The notes: generated by a model not told the origin, from the sequence alone. Shown: positions 17,630 through 26,174, counted from the first letter of the stretch. The stretch is DNA of 37,647 nt from JAVVEH01 sp032251435 (GCA_032251435.1 JAVVEH010000041.1:1-37647), one strand, 5' to 3'. Made by a program: numbers and translations.

Positions 17630-18514
17630 ATGACACCCGCAAAGGCGAGAAAAGGAATTATTTTGGCGGGTGGCACTGGCTCCCGATTGTTTCCGTTAAC
17701 ATTGGGAATTAGCAAACAGTTGTTGCCGGTGTATAACAAGCCGATGATTTACTATCCTTTGTCCGTCCTGATGCTTGGCGGTATCCGGGACGTTTTGATT
17801 ATTTCGACACCCCATGATTTGCCCCTTTTCGAACGCCTCCTGGGGACTGGGGAGAAATGGGGCATGCGGTTTGAGTACGCGGCGCAGGACGCGCCCAGGG
17901 GGTTGCCGGAGGCGTTTATTATCGGGGAGAAATTTCTGGCGGGCGCTCCTGTTTGTTTAATCCTGGGGGACAATATTTTTTACGGGGAGGGACTGGGTAA
18001 GATTCTGGCCCGGGCCAGTGACAAGACGCATGGCGCGACCGTGTTTTCGTATCCGGTGAAAGATCCGGAGCGATACGGTGTCGTGGAAATGGATGAGCGG
18101 GGGAACGCCTTGTCATTGGAGGAAAAACCCAGCGCGCCCAAATCCAACCAAGCGGTTGTCGGACTTTATTTTTATGATTCACGGGTCTGCGAATTCGCCA
18201 AGGAGTTGACACCCGGGCGCCGGAACGAATTAGAAATTCTCGATCTCAGCCGACGCTACTTGGACGAGGACACGCTGACGGTGGAGGCCTTTGGCAGGGG
18301 AACCGCCTGGCTTGACGCGGGCACGCACCAGTCGTTGCTTCAGGCGGAGAATTTTGTGGAGGCGATTGAGGAACGGACCGGCGTGATGATTTCCTGTCCC
18401 GAGGAAATCGCCTTCAGGAAGGGGTTTATCGACCGGAACCAGCTTCACAAACTAGGAGCGGAGCTGGAAGCCAGCGGCTATGGCGCCTATTTGTTGAGCA
18501 TCGGGCAAGCCTGA
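17630..18514 (+). CDS. rmlA: Glucose-1-phosphate thymidylyltransferase
   Basis: Makes dTDP-glucose from glucose-1-phosphate and dTTP, the first step to dTDP-rhamnose and other surface sugars. It has the nucleotidyltransferase signature GIILAGGTGSRLFPLT, then SKQLLPVYNKPMIYYPLS, LILGDNIFYG, and GRGTAWLDAGTHQSLL near residue 230. The 294 residues match RmlA/RfbA. The start may be ATG 17630 or GTG 17624; I prefer ATG because the AAGG element is nine bases before it. The other rml genes are not in the window. A glycosyltransferase occurs 4 kb downstream on the other strand, but nothing links the two directly. Confidence 0.95.
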   Translation: MTPAKARKGIILAGGTGSRLFPLTLGISKQLLPVYNKPMIYYPLSVLMLGGIRDVLIISTPHDLPLFERLLGTGEKWGMRFEYAAQDAPRGLPEAFIIGEKFLAGAPVCLILGDNIFYGEGLGKILARASDKTHGATVFSYPVKDPERYGVVEMDERGNALSLEEKPSAPKSNQAVVGLYFYDSRVCEFAKELTPGRRNELEILDLSRRYLDEDTLTVEAFGRGTAWLDAGTHQSLLQAENFVEAIEERTGVMISCPEEIAFRKGFIDRNQLHKLGAELEASGYGAYLLSIGQA

Positions 18515-18523
18515 TTGATACCC

Positions 18524-18555
18524 CGTTTCCGCTGACGACGCCACCGGCGGGAACG
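18524..18555. terminator. Hairpin between convergent rmlA and kinase genes
   Basis: CGTTTCCGC at 18524-18532 pairs with GCGGGAACG at 18547-18555, a nine-pair stem with one G-T wobble and a 14-base loop, just after the rmlA stop. No T-run follows on either strand, so intrinsic termination is uncertain. Confidence 0.3.
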
Positions 18556-18588
18556 TGAATGTCTCCAGCATTGCTTTCACAATCTTAT

Positions 18589-19920
18589 TTACTTGTCCAG
18601 CTGGTTCCGCACTTCCTGGAGCAATTCATCCGCCCGGTAGGGTTTGTCAACCATGGCGCTGCGGGGAATGTCGATGCCGTAGGTTTCCAGCAATTGCTCG
18701 TGGCTGCAGCCACTGGAGAATAAGACAGGCAGGTCGGGTTGAAGCTTCTTCAAAGAATCATAAACCGAATAGCCGCTTTGACCCGGCATGACCACATCGA
18801 GCAAGACCAGATTGATGTCATTCCCGCGTTCTTCAAGGACACGGATCGCTTCGTCACCATCCCAGGCGACCAGCACCTGGTACCCGGCGGCCTGTAAGGT
18901 TTTCACCGCGATGTCGCGCACCGCTTCATCATCATCGGCGATTAAAATGGTCTCATTGCCGCCTTCCACCTGGAGGCGTAATGGCGGGGCGGTCATCGGC
19001 TTGTCTGATTGATTTAATTCAGGAACGGCCGGGAAATAAATAGCGAAGGCGGTGCCTTCTCCTTTTTTGGTGTGCACTTCGATAAAGCCGCCGTGTCCCT
19101 CGACAATCGAACTGACTGTGGCCAGGCCCAGGCCCACCGCGTCGGAGCCTTTTCCCCACGTGAAAAACGGCTCGAAGATGCGTTGCACGTACTTTTCCGG
19201 GATGCCCGACCCAGTGTCTTTAAAGGTCAACTGCACATATTCCCGCATGCCCTTTTGAGTATCGTTGTCAGACAGTTTCATTTTACGGGTGGTGACGACA
19301 ATCTCGCCGCCATTGGGCATGGCGTCTCTGGCATTGTCAGTAAGATCCTGAAGGAGTTGTTTGAGTTGTTCCACAGCCCCGTAAATCACCTTCCCGTCCC
19401 CGACAGGAGAAAAGCGCATGGTGCTTTTTTCGCCGACGACATGGCGTAAAAGGGGAATCTGCGTGGCGAGCAGTTCATCCAAGTCCAGTCGTTTCAGATT
19501 TGTCACATTCCGGTAACCAAGGCCGGTTAACTGTTTCACCAGCACTCTGGCTTTTTCCGCGGAATCAATAATCTGGTTGAGGAAGGCTCTGGCGGTGGAG
19601 TCTTCGGCCACATCCATCTGGGCGAGTTCTCCGCATCCCATAATGACCTGAAACAGGTTATTAAAATCATGGAAGACCCCTTGCGCCTTGAGTTTTTGGG
19701 TTCGGTGCAATTGCTCCTCAAGCTGGCGCCGCCGAATAAATTCCCTTTTCAGCATGTCGGTTCGGCGTTTGACTTGCCGACGGCCTAAAATAATGAAAAA
19801 GCCACCTAACGCGCCGATGGCGGCGGCGGCGGCCGGGATGACCCAAAGTTGACCTTGACACCATTGACTGGCGATGAATGAAGAGCGGCCCACACACTGT
19901 AAAAAGGAAAAACCTGCCAT
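18589..19920 (-). CDS. Hybrid histidine kinase with C-terminal receiver domain
   Basis: A membrane sensor kinase of 443 residues. A single clear membrane segment lies at residues 26-46, with no large sensor domain outside. It is followed by a helical linker and an H-box FHDFNNLF with His84. The ATP-binding domain has the N-box DLTDNARDA (Asn196), DTGSGI and GLGLATVSSIVEGHGG. A receiver domain fills the C-terminus: acidic pocket IADDDE (329-331), phosphate acceptor Asp375 in LLDVVMPG, and Lys426 in DKPYRADELL. The H-box is short: the usual LAGGIA-type residues before HDFNN are replaced by QGVF. It lies downstream of another kinase gene on the same strand, separated by 207 bp that contain a repeat element. 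Confidence 0.9.
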   Translation of the reverse strand: MAGFSFLQCVGRSSFIASQWCQGQLWVIPAAAAAIGALGGFFIILGRRQVKRRTDMLKREFIRRRQLEEQLHRTQKLKAQGVFHDFNNLFQVIMGCGELAQMDVAEDSTARAFLNQIIDSAEKARVLVKQLTGLGYRNVTNLKRLDLDELLATQIPLLRHVVGEKSTMRFSPVGDGKVIYGAVEQLKQLLQDLTDNARDAMPNGGEIVVTTRKMKLSDNDTQKGMREYVQLTFKDTGSGIPEKYVQRIFEPFFTWGKGSDAVGLGLATVSSIVEGHGGFIEVHTKKGEGTAFAIYFPAVPELNQSDKPMTAPPLRLQVEGGNETILIADDDEAVRDIAVKTLQAAGYQVLVAWDGDEAIRVLEERGNDINLVLLDVVMPGQSGYSVYDSLKKLQPDLPVLFSSGCSHEQLLETYGIDIPRSAMVDKPYRADELLQEVRNQLDK

Positions 19921-20027
19921 AATCCACCATCCGTTTTACAAAACCCTGAATGCAATTTTACCTCAGACAGTCTAACTATAACACCGTCTGGGAACACTGC
20001 AAATCCACTACGCCACTGACAAAAGGT

Positions 20028-20138
20028 ATCGGTTAGCAGCTGGGGCGTAGGCCGGGGTTCCTTGCCCGGCTATGCCTTAAGACAGTCGGCCTTGGAAGAC
20101 CGCCCCACACAATGTCCCCCCAGTTGCTAACCGGTTAC
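20028..20138. repeat. 110-bp palindromic element, copy 1
   Basis: The element has terminal inverted repeats: CGGTTAGCAGCTGGGG at 20030-20045 and CCCCAGTTGCTAACCG at 20118-20133, complementary at 15 of 16 positions. Inside are two shorter hairpins, CCGGG/CCCGG and CGGCCTT/AAGACCG, so it folds like a cloverleaf. The stop codon and last three codons of the adjacent kinase lie within it. A nearly identical copy in opposite orientation is at 22040-22149. It encodes no protein and is MITE-like. Confidence 0.88.
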
Positions 20139-21953
20139 TGACAAAACGCCGCTGAAATCGGTGGCCTGGCTGGAGGAACCCTGTTTCTCACACGGGAAAA
20201 GAATTTCAAAACTTGTTCCGTTACCCGACTCGCTTTTCACACGGATCACTCCGCGGTGTCCGCGCACGATCCCTTGAGTGACCGCCAGCCCGAGCCCCCG
20301 GCCGGTGAATTTGGTTGTGAAGAAGGGATCAAATAACCGTCCGTAATCGTCATGTCCGATACCGTGCCCGGTGTCATCCACCCGGATAAAGACGTATTCC
20401 CCAGCGGGACAATCCTCTTTGAAGTAATTATCCTTTAAATCCTTTTCCGTGAACGCGCGGCTGCCGGTGTAGATACTGATCCCTCCCACTTGGTCGGCGA
20501 TCGCGTCCACCGCGTTTTGGGTCACATTACGGATAACTTGCCGGATTTGCTCAACATCTCCTTCGAAAAGCGGCACTTTCCGGGCGCAGACAGTGGTCAG
20601 ATCAATCATCTTTGGCAGTTTCGCTTTAAAGTCAGTTTCAATGTCCCGCACCAGTTGATTCACATCCACCGCCTCAGCGGCCATGTGCCTGTTGCCGGAA
20701 TATTTCAGCATTTGCGTCGCCACTTCAGCGGCCTTCGCCGCCGCCGCGTGAATTTCTTTTAAGGATTCCCGCAGGGGGGATGCCTCATCCACTTGCAACA
20801 GCGCCATTTCCGCATGGCCCATCACACCGGTCAGCAAATTGTCAAAATCATGGGCGACGCCTTCCGCCATCCGTCCGAGACTTTCCTGCCGCATGTTTTC
20901 TTGAATGCGCCTTTCCAATTCCAAGCGATGCTCCTGAGACGCGCGGATGCCGGTCAGATCATGGGCGACCCACAACACCCGCGGAGTCTCCGCTTCCGGA
21001 ATGGCGATTAACCGTCCTTCAAAATAGGTGTCCCCGTCATCTGTGCTCTGCGTATAGTTGAAGGTCACCATAGTTTTTTCCGCCAATGCTTTGCGAATAT
21101 GAGTAATGGCGTTTTCGACGGTGTCTCCGCCAACCAGACAGGCGATCTGTTGACCGATAAGGTCTTCCGGGCGGCTAGGCGATAAGGTTGGATTGGGAGA
21201 GGGCGCGTCCTGGATAATCCCGTCGCCGTCCACCACGAAAACGGGGTCTGGAAGCGCTTCGAACAGGCTACGCAATCGCGCTTCGTTTAAGCGCAGTTTC
21301 CGCTGATAGCCGCTTTCCCGCTGTTCGATTCGGATCGCGAACAAAACCATCCCCGTCGAGAAAAAAATCCAGCCCATACTTAAACTCCCCTCAATAGTTC
21401 TTCTGCGGCGATTCATCCGCTCCCGCCGCCGCCGCAACATGTCGGCGATGTCGTTGAGGGTTTGGTCCGTTTCTAAATAAAGCCGGTGCTGTTCCCGGTT
21501 CAGGATGACCCCCAGCGCCTTGGGGTCCTTGATCTGTTGATTGGCCATTGCCTGGAAAAGTTGCAGATTCGTCTGTAATTTTATAAACAACGGGACAATC
21601 GCTGTTGACGGGCGGTCGCCGGGCCCCCGAAGCGAATCCCGTTCCCGCCAAGCGCTTTCCAATCCCTCACGGGCTTTTTTCTCGGCTTCCTGAATGCAAC
21701 TTGAAAATAACTCCAGCGCTTTTTCCTGATCATCGGCGATATGGCGTTCGAGCTGGAGAAAGGCTTTGGATAAGTAATACTGTGTTCCCCGCACGCGCTC
21801 CTCAAGCGGGAGCAATCCCTGGTAGGAGGCGGTTTGTAATGTGTTTTTGTAGTTGAAGACAGCGAAGGAAAAGACAGTCATCAACAACAGCAACCAGGCG
21901 GCGATCGGGATGGACTGAAAATATGTGCGTATCTTAGTCAGCATAAGCGCCAT
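20127..21953 (-). CDS. PAS-domain membrane sensor histidine kinase
   Basis: A membrane histidine kinase of about 608 residues. Segment one, IAAWLLLLMTVFSFAVF, is followed by a 170-residue mainly helical sensor region outside the membrane. A second segment is SLSMGWIFFSTGMVLFAI. Next come a PAS domain (VFVVDGDGIIQ region), the H-box EGVAHDFDNLLTGV, then VTQNAVDAI (N-box) and GRGLGLAVTQGIV. The H-box has Asp where most relatives have Asn (HDFNNLL). There is no receiver domain; the neighbouring hybrid kinase carries one. I chose ATG 21953 (ATG 21944 also possible) because the upstream extension is encoded by the repeat copy at 22040-22149 and has no kinase features. The stop TAG lies inside the repeat at its 3' end. 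Confidence 0.88.
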   Translation of the reverse strand: MALMLTKIRTYFQSIPIAAWLLLLMTVFSFAVFNYKNTLQTASYQGLLPLEERVRGTQYYLSKAFLQLERHIADDQEKALELFSSCIQEAEKKAREGLESAWRERDSLRGPGDRPSTAIVPLFIKLQTNLQLFQAMANQQIKDPKALGVILNREQHRLYLETDQTLNDIADMLRRRRERMNRRRRTIEGSLSMGWIFFSTGMVLFAIRIEQRESGYQRKLRLNEARLRSLFEALPDPVFVVDGDGIIQDAPSPNPTLSPSRPEDLIGQQIACLVGGDTVENAITHIRKALAEKTMVTFNYTQSTDDGDTYFEGRLIAIPEAETPRVLWVAHDLTGIRASQEHRLELERRIQENMRQESLGRMAEGVAHDFDNLLTGVMGHAEMALLQVDEASPLRESLKEIHAAAAKAAEVATQMLKYSGNRHMAAEAVDVNQLVRDIETDFKAKLPKMIDLTTVCARKVPLFEGDVEQIRQVIRNVTQNAVDAIADQVGGISIYTGSRAFTEKDLKDNYFKEDCPAGEYVFIRVDDTGHGIGHDDYGRLFDPFFTTKFTGRGLGLAVTQGIVRGHRGVIRVKSESGNGTSFEILFPCEKQGSSSQATDFSGVLSVTG

Positions 21954-22039
21954 ACAGGAACGGTTTGACAAAAGGGCGGCGACACCAGTATAGTAGCGCC
22001 AGTCAACAGATTTGTCAATCCATTGGACGCTCTCCGGCC

Positions 22040-22149
22040 GTAACCGGCTAGCGGCTGGGGGACATTGTGTGGGGCGGTCTTCCAAGGCCGACTGTCTTAA
22101 GGCATAGCCGGGCAAGGAACCCCGGTCTACGCCCCAGCTACTGACCGAT
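22040..22149. repeat. 110-bp palindromic element, copy 2 (inverted)
   Basis: The reverse complement of the copy at 20028-20138, with about 80 core bases differing at one position and one single-base length change. The ends are less conserved, but the terminal inverted repeats are still recognisable. It lies about 87 bp upstream of the kinase start, in the presumed 5' leader. Together the copies bracket the kinase gene as a two-kilobase inverted-repeat cassette. Confidence 0.88.
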
Positions 22150-22210
22150 TAACTCCGGCCCGGGGTCGGCTCAGGCGGCGCGTGAAAGCCCTTGGAAGCG
22201 GGCATGGCGG

Positions 22211-22756
22211 CTACGGACTGTTTTTTTCAATGCCGACCGGGACATAGCGCGTGTTGCGGGTGAGCAGGATTTGGTCAATGGCGACACCATCCTCACGGTT
22301 GGAAAGGGTCAAAACGTGGTCGCCGGCATCCAAATTCAACTGACTCAAGCGCCCCTTGACTTTCACCCAATGCCATTGTTTATAGGTGGCGTCCTGACCT
22401 AAAATGAAGGCTTTCCCATCATCGATACTCACGCCGATGGAGTTCCCACAGCCATCTGTCCACCAGACTCTGGCCCAGAGGTAATAGGTCCCTTTTTTAT
22501 CAACCGTGAACGAGAACGACGCGTCGCCGGCGGCTTCCGGCGGTTTTCCCGCTCCCTGGGGAATTTCCAAATAGGTCTCGTCCGCGGCCCCCGCGACGGG
22601 TTTGGCCGGTTTTTCCGTGTCGGTGTCGTTCAGCTTCACCAAGCGCATCGGGGCGGTGATTTTTTGCGCGTCAGCGGCGTTTATTAAGACGGTCATGCCA
22701 GCGTGAAGCGTGGATGAGGCGGCGCATGTCAAGAGGGCGAAAAAAAGGTGTTTCAT
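22211..22756 (-). CDS. Secreted carbohydrate-binding-like protein
   Basis: A 181-residue exported protein with a standard signal peptide (MKHLFFALLTCAASSTLHAG, cleavage likely after LHA). The mature part resembles the beta-sandwich domains that accompany glycoside hydrolases: KGTYYLWARVWWTDGCGNS, a DDGK loop, WHWVKVKG, and LDAGDHVLTLSNREDGVAIDQI. This GTYYLWAR...W.K..G....AG.H.L....R..G..ID motif order is typical of CBM6/35-like or malectin-like modules. There is no catalytic domain. It begins six bases after the glycosyltransferase stop and is very probably in the same operon. Confidence 0.8.
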   Translation of the reverse strand: MKHLFFALLTCAASSTLHAGMTVLINAADAQKITAPMRLVKLNDTDTEKPAKPVAGAADETYLEIPQGAGKPPEAAGDASFSFTVDKKGTYYLWARVWWTDGCGNSIGVSIDDGKAFILGQDATYKQWHWVKVKGRLSQLNLDAGDHVLTLSNREDGVAIDQILLTRNTRYVPVGIEKNSP

Positions 22757-22762
22757 CGGGTG

Positions 22763-23935
22763 TTATCCATGGTGGCGGAAAGATTCATAAACCATCTGTG
22801 TGTGGTAAACCATTTCAGTCAAACTGTAACGCTCGACGCGTTTTTCCGCGCGGGCGGCGAGCTGTCGTCTGAGATCAGGTGAATCGATTAACTCAAGCAG
22901 GGCCTTCTGAGCCCGCGCGGCGTTTCCGGGAGGAATTAGCACACCGGCGCCGCCCGCTAAAACCTCCGTCATGCCGCCGACATCCGTGGCGATGACAGGC
23001 TTGCCGGCCCGCATGCTGTCCAGCAGGGTGTACGGCAGCCCCTCCCACCACGACGGTATGACGATGATGTCTATCCGCGGCAAAAACACCCGGGGATCGT
23101 CAACGTGGCCCATGATGTCGCACCGATCCCGGATCCCCAGATTCGCCAGCCGCCGTTCAAGCGCGCTTCTGAGCGCCCCGTCGCCAATCACGGCCAGCCG
23201 GATGTCATGGCGGGCTTTGAGGATTGAAGCGACCGCCTCCACAAGCCATAGCACGCCTTTTTGGGGTTCCAACCGCCCCACGAAGCCGATGATTAAGCCG
23301 CCGTTCAACGATTGAAGCTGACGGGCGGTGGCGATGGGCGGCTCCTCAGTCACGTCAATCCCGTTTGGAATCAGGTGAAATGTGTCCGCCTCCGCGAGTC
23401 GTCCATCTATTCCTTTCGCCCGTTCGTCTTCACAGCAACAGATAAATCCGTCAGTGATGGCGGCCAATTTTTTTTCCAGGCGCTGAACCAGCCGTTGTTT
23501 AAGCCGGTTAAACCCCATGTCAAAAGGCCAGCCATGGGGGCTGTGTAAAATCGCGGGCGCGCCCGCGGCTTTCGCCGCCGCCCGCCCGATCCATCCGGCT
23601 TTGGTGCTGTGCGTGTGGACAATATCCGGCTTTAAACGTCTTAAAATCCGCGTCACCCGGCGCGTCGACAGCCAGTCCTTAGCGGGAGAAAAGCCGGGGG
23701 ACATGGCGGCGGTCTCAACAATGATCCCCCGCTCCCGCATGCGGGTGACATCCGCCTGAAAATCCGCTTCCCGGCCTAATGAGCAGATGACTGACACCTC
23801 GAAGCGCCCGGGATCCAGGCCGAAAACCAACTGCCTTAAGTGGCGCCGCGTGCCCCCCCCGGTCGCTTCTAGAATCTGGGTGACCTTTAACCGTCCCGCC
23901 GGGGGCGGCGAAACGCCCGTCGATGTCGTTTTCAT
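22763..23935 (-). CDS. Glycosyltransferase family 4 protein
   Basis: A retaining GT-B glycosyltransferase that moves a sugar from a nucleotide donor to a surface glycan or lipid carrier; the exact donor is unknown. The N-terminal domain has TQILEATGGGTRRHLRQLV and DIVHTHSTKAGWIGR. The C-terminal domain has GFVGRLEPQKGVLWLVEAV and the family signature PSWWEGLPYTLLDSMRAGKP. There the usual E-x7-E motif appears as E...D. The 390 residues are normal. It begins at ATG 23935 and is closely followed by the carbohydrate-binding-like protein gene, suggesting a surface polysaccharide role. Confidence 0.92.
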   Translation of the reverse strand: MKTTSTGVSPPPAGRLKVTQILEATGGGTRRHLRQLVFGLDPGRFEVSVICSLGREADFQADVTRMRERGIIVETAAMSPGFSPAKDWLSTRRVTRILRRLKPDIVHTHSTKAGWIGRAAAKAAGAPAILHSPHGWPFDMGFNRLKQRLVQRLEKKLAAITDGFICCCEDERAKGIDGRLAEADTFHLIPNGIDVTEEPPIATARQLQSLNGGLIIGFVGRLEPQKGVLWLVEAVASILKARHDIRLAVIGDGALRSALERRLANLGIRDRCDIMGHVDDPRVFLPRIDIIVIPSWWEGLPYTLLDSMRAGKPVIATDVGGMTEVLAGGAGVLIPPGNAARAQKALLELIDSPDLRRQLAARAEKRVERYSLTEMVYHTQMVYESFRHHG

Positions 23936-24080
23936 CGGAGCGTCCTTTCCGCGCGCGTGGTTCTGTCAAAACGTTCCACAGGCATTTTTCTTAGCCGCCT
24001 AATTCAAAATGTGTCGTTTCGCAAAGCGCCCTTCCCCCTGCTGTTGGCTGGACCGCCCGCCTGGCTGAGAGAAACCGGCA

Positions 24081-24872
24081 TCAGTCGTCCCAGACCGCCT
24101 GGCTGGCGAGAAAAACCGGGCCGTCCCGACAGGTCCGGGCGTATTCCCACCCGTCCGGATTGTCCGCTTTGACTTTCACCACACAGGCGAAACAGGCGCC
24201 GACCCCGCAACACATGGCGTGATCGAGGCTGATTTCCGCGTCCAATTCCCGGTCCAAGACGATCCGGGAGACGGCCGCCAGCATCGGGTTGGGGCCGCAG
24301 GCGCTGACGGCCACAGGGCCGACGCGCTCATCCAGCGCCTGGCTCAATAAATCCGTCACCAGGCCATGATGACCGGCGGACCCGTCATCCGTGGACACCC
24401 GGACATCGGCGCCGAGGGCTTCAAATTCCTTGACCAGTAAAAGGTCGCCGACATTGCGCCCCCCGATGAGTGTGATCGCCGGTTCCGCGCTGTCCCGGGC
24501 GAGCATGTAGGTGGCCGCGCACCCGTATCCCCCGGCGACGATAATGGGTGTCACGCCGACCGGGGCCGGGGTGTACCCCTTGCCCAGCGGGCCGAGAAGA
24601 TTCAACACGGTTCCCGGTTTCAGGGTGGCTAAGTGGGCGGTGCCTTCCCCGACAATTTTATAAATCACGCTCAATACGCCGGTCGCGGGGTCCGCGTTGT
24701 AGATACTGAAAGGACGGCGGAGAATGCGGTGACCAAACGCCGGCATTCGCACGTGGACAAACTGCCCCGGTTCAACCAGTGGTGTCATCTCATCCGCTTG
24801 CAGATCAATTTGAAAATAATCCCCCTGCAAACGGGCGTTGCTGAGGATGGGAGCGTCAAGTTGCTTTTTCAT
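24081..24872 (-). CDS. pyrK: Dihydroorotate dehydrogenase electron transfer subunit
   Basis: The FAD and [2Fe-2S] subunit that passes electrons from dihydroorotate dehydrogenase type 1B (PyrD) to NAD. FAD-binding RRPFSIYN (52-59), NAD-binding IVAGGYGCAATYMLA (111-125), and the cluster cysteines Cys222, Cys227, Cys230 and Cys248 (motif CGVGACFAC then CRDGPVF) are all in place. The length of 263 is typical. Normally pyrK stands beside pyrD; here no pyrD is in the window, and the gene instead follows a cysteine desulfurase by nine bases on the same strand. Confidence 0.93.
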   Translation of the reverse strand: MKKQLDAPILSNARLQGDYFQIDLQADEMTPLVEPGQFVHVRMPAFGHRILRRPFSIYNADPATGVLSVIYKIVGEGTAHLATLKPGTVLNLLGPLGKGYTPAPVGVTPIIVAGGYGCAATYMLARDSAEPAITLIGGRNVGDLLLVKEFEALGADVRVSTDDGSAGHHGLVTDLLSQALDERVGPVAVSACGPNPMLAAVSRIVLDRELDAEISLDHAMCCGVGACFACVVKVKADNPDGWEYARTCRDGPVFLASQAVWDD

Positions 24873-24881
24873 GGGATATCA

Positions 24882-26174
24882 TCAATAATTATGTAAAACC
24901 GATTCTAATGCCGTTAAAAACACTGCCACGTCTCCGCGGGTTGACTCGGGACCGAAACTCACCCGTAAGGCTCCCCGTATGGTTCGCTCATCATAGCCCA
25001 TCGCTGTGAGCGCGTGACTGGGTTCTCCGGCCTCGGCCGAGCAGGCGCTGCCACTGCCGATGATCACCCGCTTCTCAGCCAATAAGCGCGTCAGCACCGC
25101 GCCTTCAAACCCGGGAAACGAAACACAGGTAATATAAGGGGACGATGTCAAAGGGGAAATGACGCGCGGGTGAAAAGCGGATAAGGCCCGTAATCCCGCT
25201 GTCAAGGTCTCCCGGAGGGCGGACACCGCGGAGAGCCTGACCGTCATGTCCGCGGCGGCTTCCGATAAGATTTCCGCGAAAAGCGCGGCGGCCGGGACAT
25301 CAACGGTGCCGGGCCGGATTCCGCGTTGCTGCCCGCCGCCAAACATCAGCGGCCGGATATTAATGCCCCGCCGGACGATGAGCGCCCCGATGCCCGCCGG
25401 GGCGCCCATTTTCCTGCCCCCCACGGCGAGGAGGTCAATCCGCGCGGCCACCCAGGGAGGCGGTGTCTTTCCGGCGCTTTGCAGGGCGTCCACAATCATC
25501 AGCGGCGCTTCCCGCTGTGTCGGCAAGTCACGCCGTAAACGGACTAAATCCTGAATCGCCCCCGTTTCGTTGTTCACGTGGGTGACCGCCAAGGCGCTGA
25601 TGTCACTGTCCATGGCGGTGGGAATGGAGAGAATCCCGTCTCTGTCCGCCGGTAAAGTCGTCACATGGACACCAAAGGCCTGGACAGGCGCTAAAACCGC
25701 GGGATGGGCGGTGCTGTCCACCAGCCACCGCCCGTCCTGACGGACACCGTGAATGGCCAAATTTAACGCTTCCGTGCCGCCGGATGTCCAAATGACCGCC
25801 GCCTGTTCGGGGGGAATTCCCAGCGCGGCGAGCGTCCGCCGCTCCGCTTGATGAAGCAGAACCTTGCAGTCAGCGCTGAATGTCGTCGTCCCGTGCGGGT
25901 TGGCGAAACATCTCCGGCTCAACGCTTCCCAGCGTTGAAACAGGCCCGCCAGCGGCGGACTTCCCGCCGCGTGATCCAGATAAACAATGTCGGATGAATA
26001 ACGAATGACACGCTCCCGGGAAATAACGGTTGTTATGGCATGCGGCCCGCCGCGCGGTTCCACGATGCTAACAGGCGTCCGCCTGTTGGTCAATATAGAG
26101 CCGAAAATGGATTCTGCATCCGGGAAAGGAGGTGGCGGCGCCTGTTCCGTGACGATATAGTACCTGCTCATCAC
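24882..26174 (-). CDS. Cysteine desulfurase (NifS/IscS family)
   Basis: A PLP enzyme that removes sulfur from cysteine for iron-sulfur clusters or thiolated cofactors. The core begins VYLDHAAGSPP at residue 64 and continues with NPHGTTTFSAD, IWTSGGTEALNLAIHGV, VTHVNNETGAIQ, and GGRKMGAPAGIGAL with the PLP lysine (the usual preceding His is Arg). The active-site Cys lies in GSGSACSAEAGEPSHAL. The first 60 residues are not part of the family. Part of them is encoded by a 40-bp repeat found again at 27278-27317, so the true start may be nearer the core, for example GTG 26063. No good in-frame ATG decides. pyrK follows by nine bases; the zinc-ribbon gene is divergent. Confidence 0.9.
   Translation of the reverse strand: MMSRYYIVTEQAPPPPFPDAESIFGSILTNRRTPVSIVEPRGGPHAITTVISRERVIRYSSDIVYLDHAAGSPPLAGLFQRWEALSRRCFANPHGTTTFSADCKVLLHQAERRTLAALGIPPEQAAVIWTSGGTEALNLAIHGVRQDGRWLVDSTAHPAVLAPVQAFGVHVTTLPADRDGILSIPTAMDSDISALAVTHVNNETGAIQDLVRLRRDLPTQREAPLMIVDALQSAGKTPPPWVAARIDLLAVGGRKMGAPAGIGALIVRRGINIRPLMFGGGQQRGIRPGTVDVPAAALFAEILSEAAADMTVRLSAVSALRETLTAGLRALSAFHPRVISPLTSSPYITCVSFPGFEGAVLTRLLAEKRVIIGSGSACSAEAGEPSHALTAMGYDERTIRGALRVSFGPESTRGDVAVFLTALESVLHNY
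26119..26158. repeat. 40-bp dispersed repeat, copy 1
   Basis: The 40 bases are repeated at 27278-27317 with only two differences, in the same orientation. The core is AGGAGGTGGCGGCGCCTGT. This copy lies between the divergent desulfurase and zinc-ribbon genes, within the N-terminal codons of the longest desulfurase frame. Confidence 0.85.

Noticed and set aside
21954..22115. N-terminal extension of the PAS kinase to an ATG at 22115
   Set aside because: Those codons come from the 110-bp element and the following leader, and the residues have no kinase features; the membrane segment begins soon after ATG 21953.
20028..22149. Insertion sequence carrying the kinase as cargo
   Set aside because: No transposase lies between or beside the elements, and no target-site duplication could be seen around the pair.
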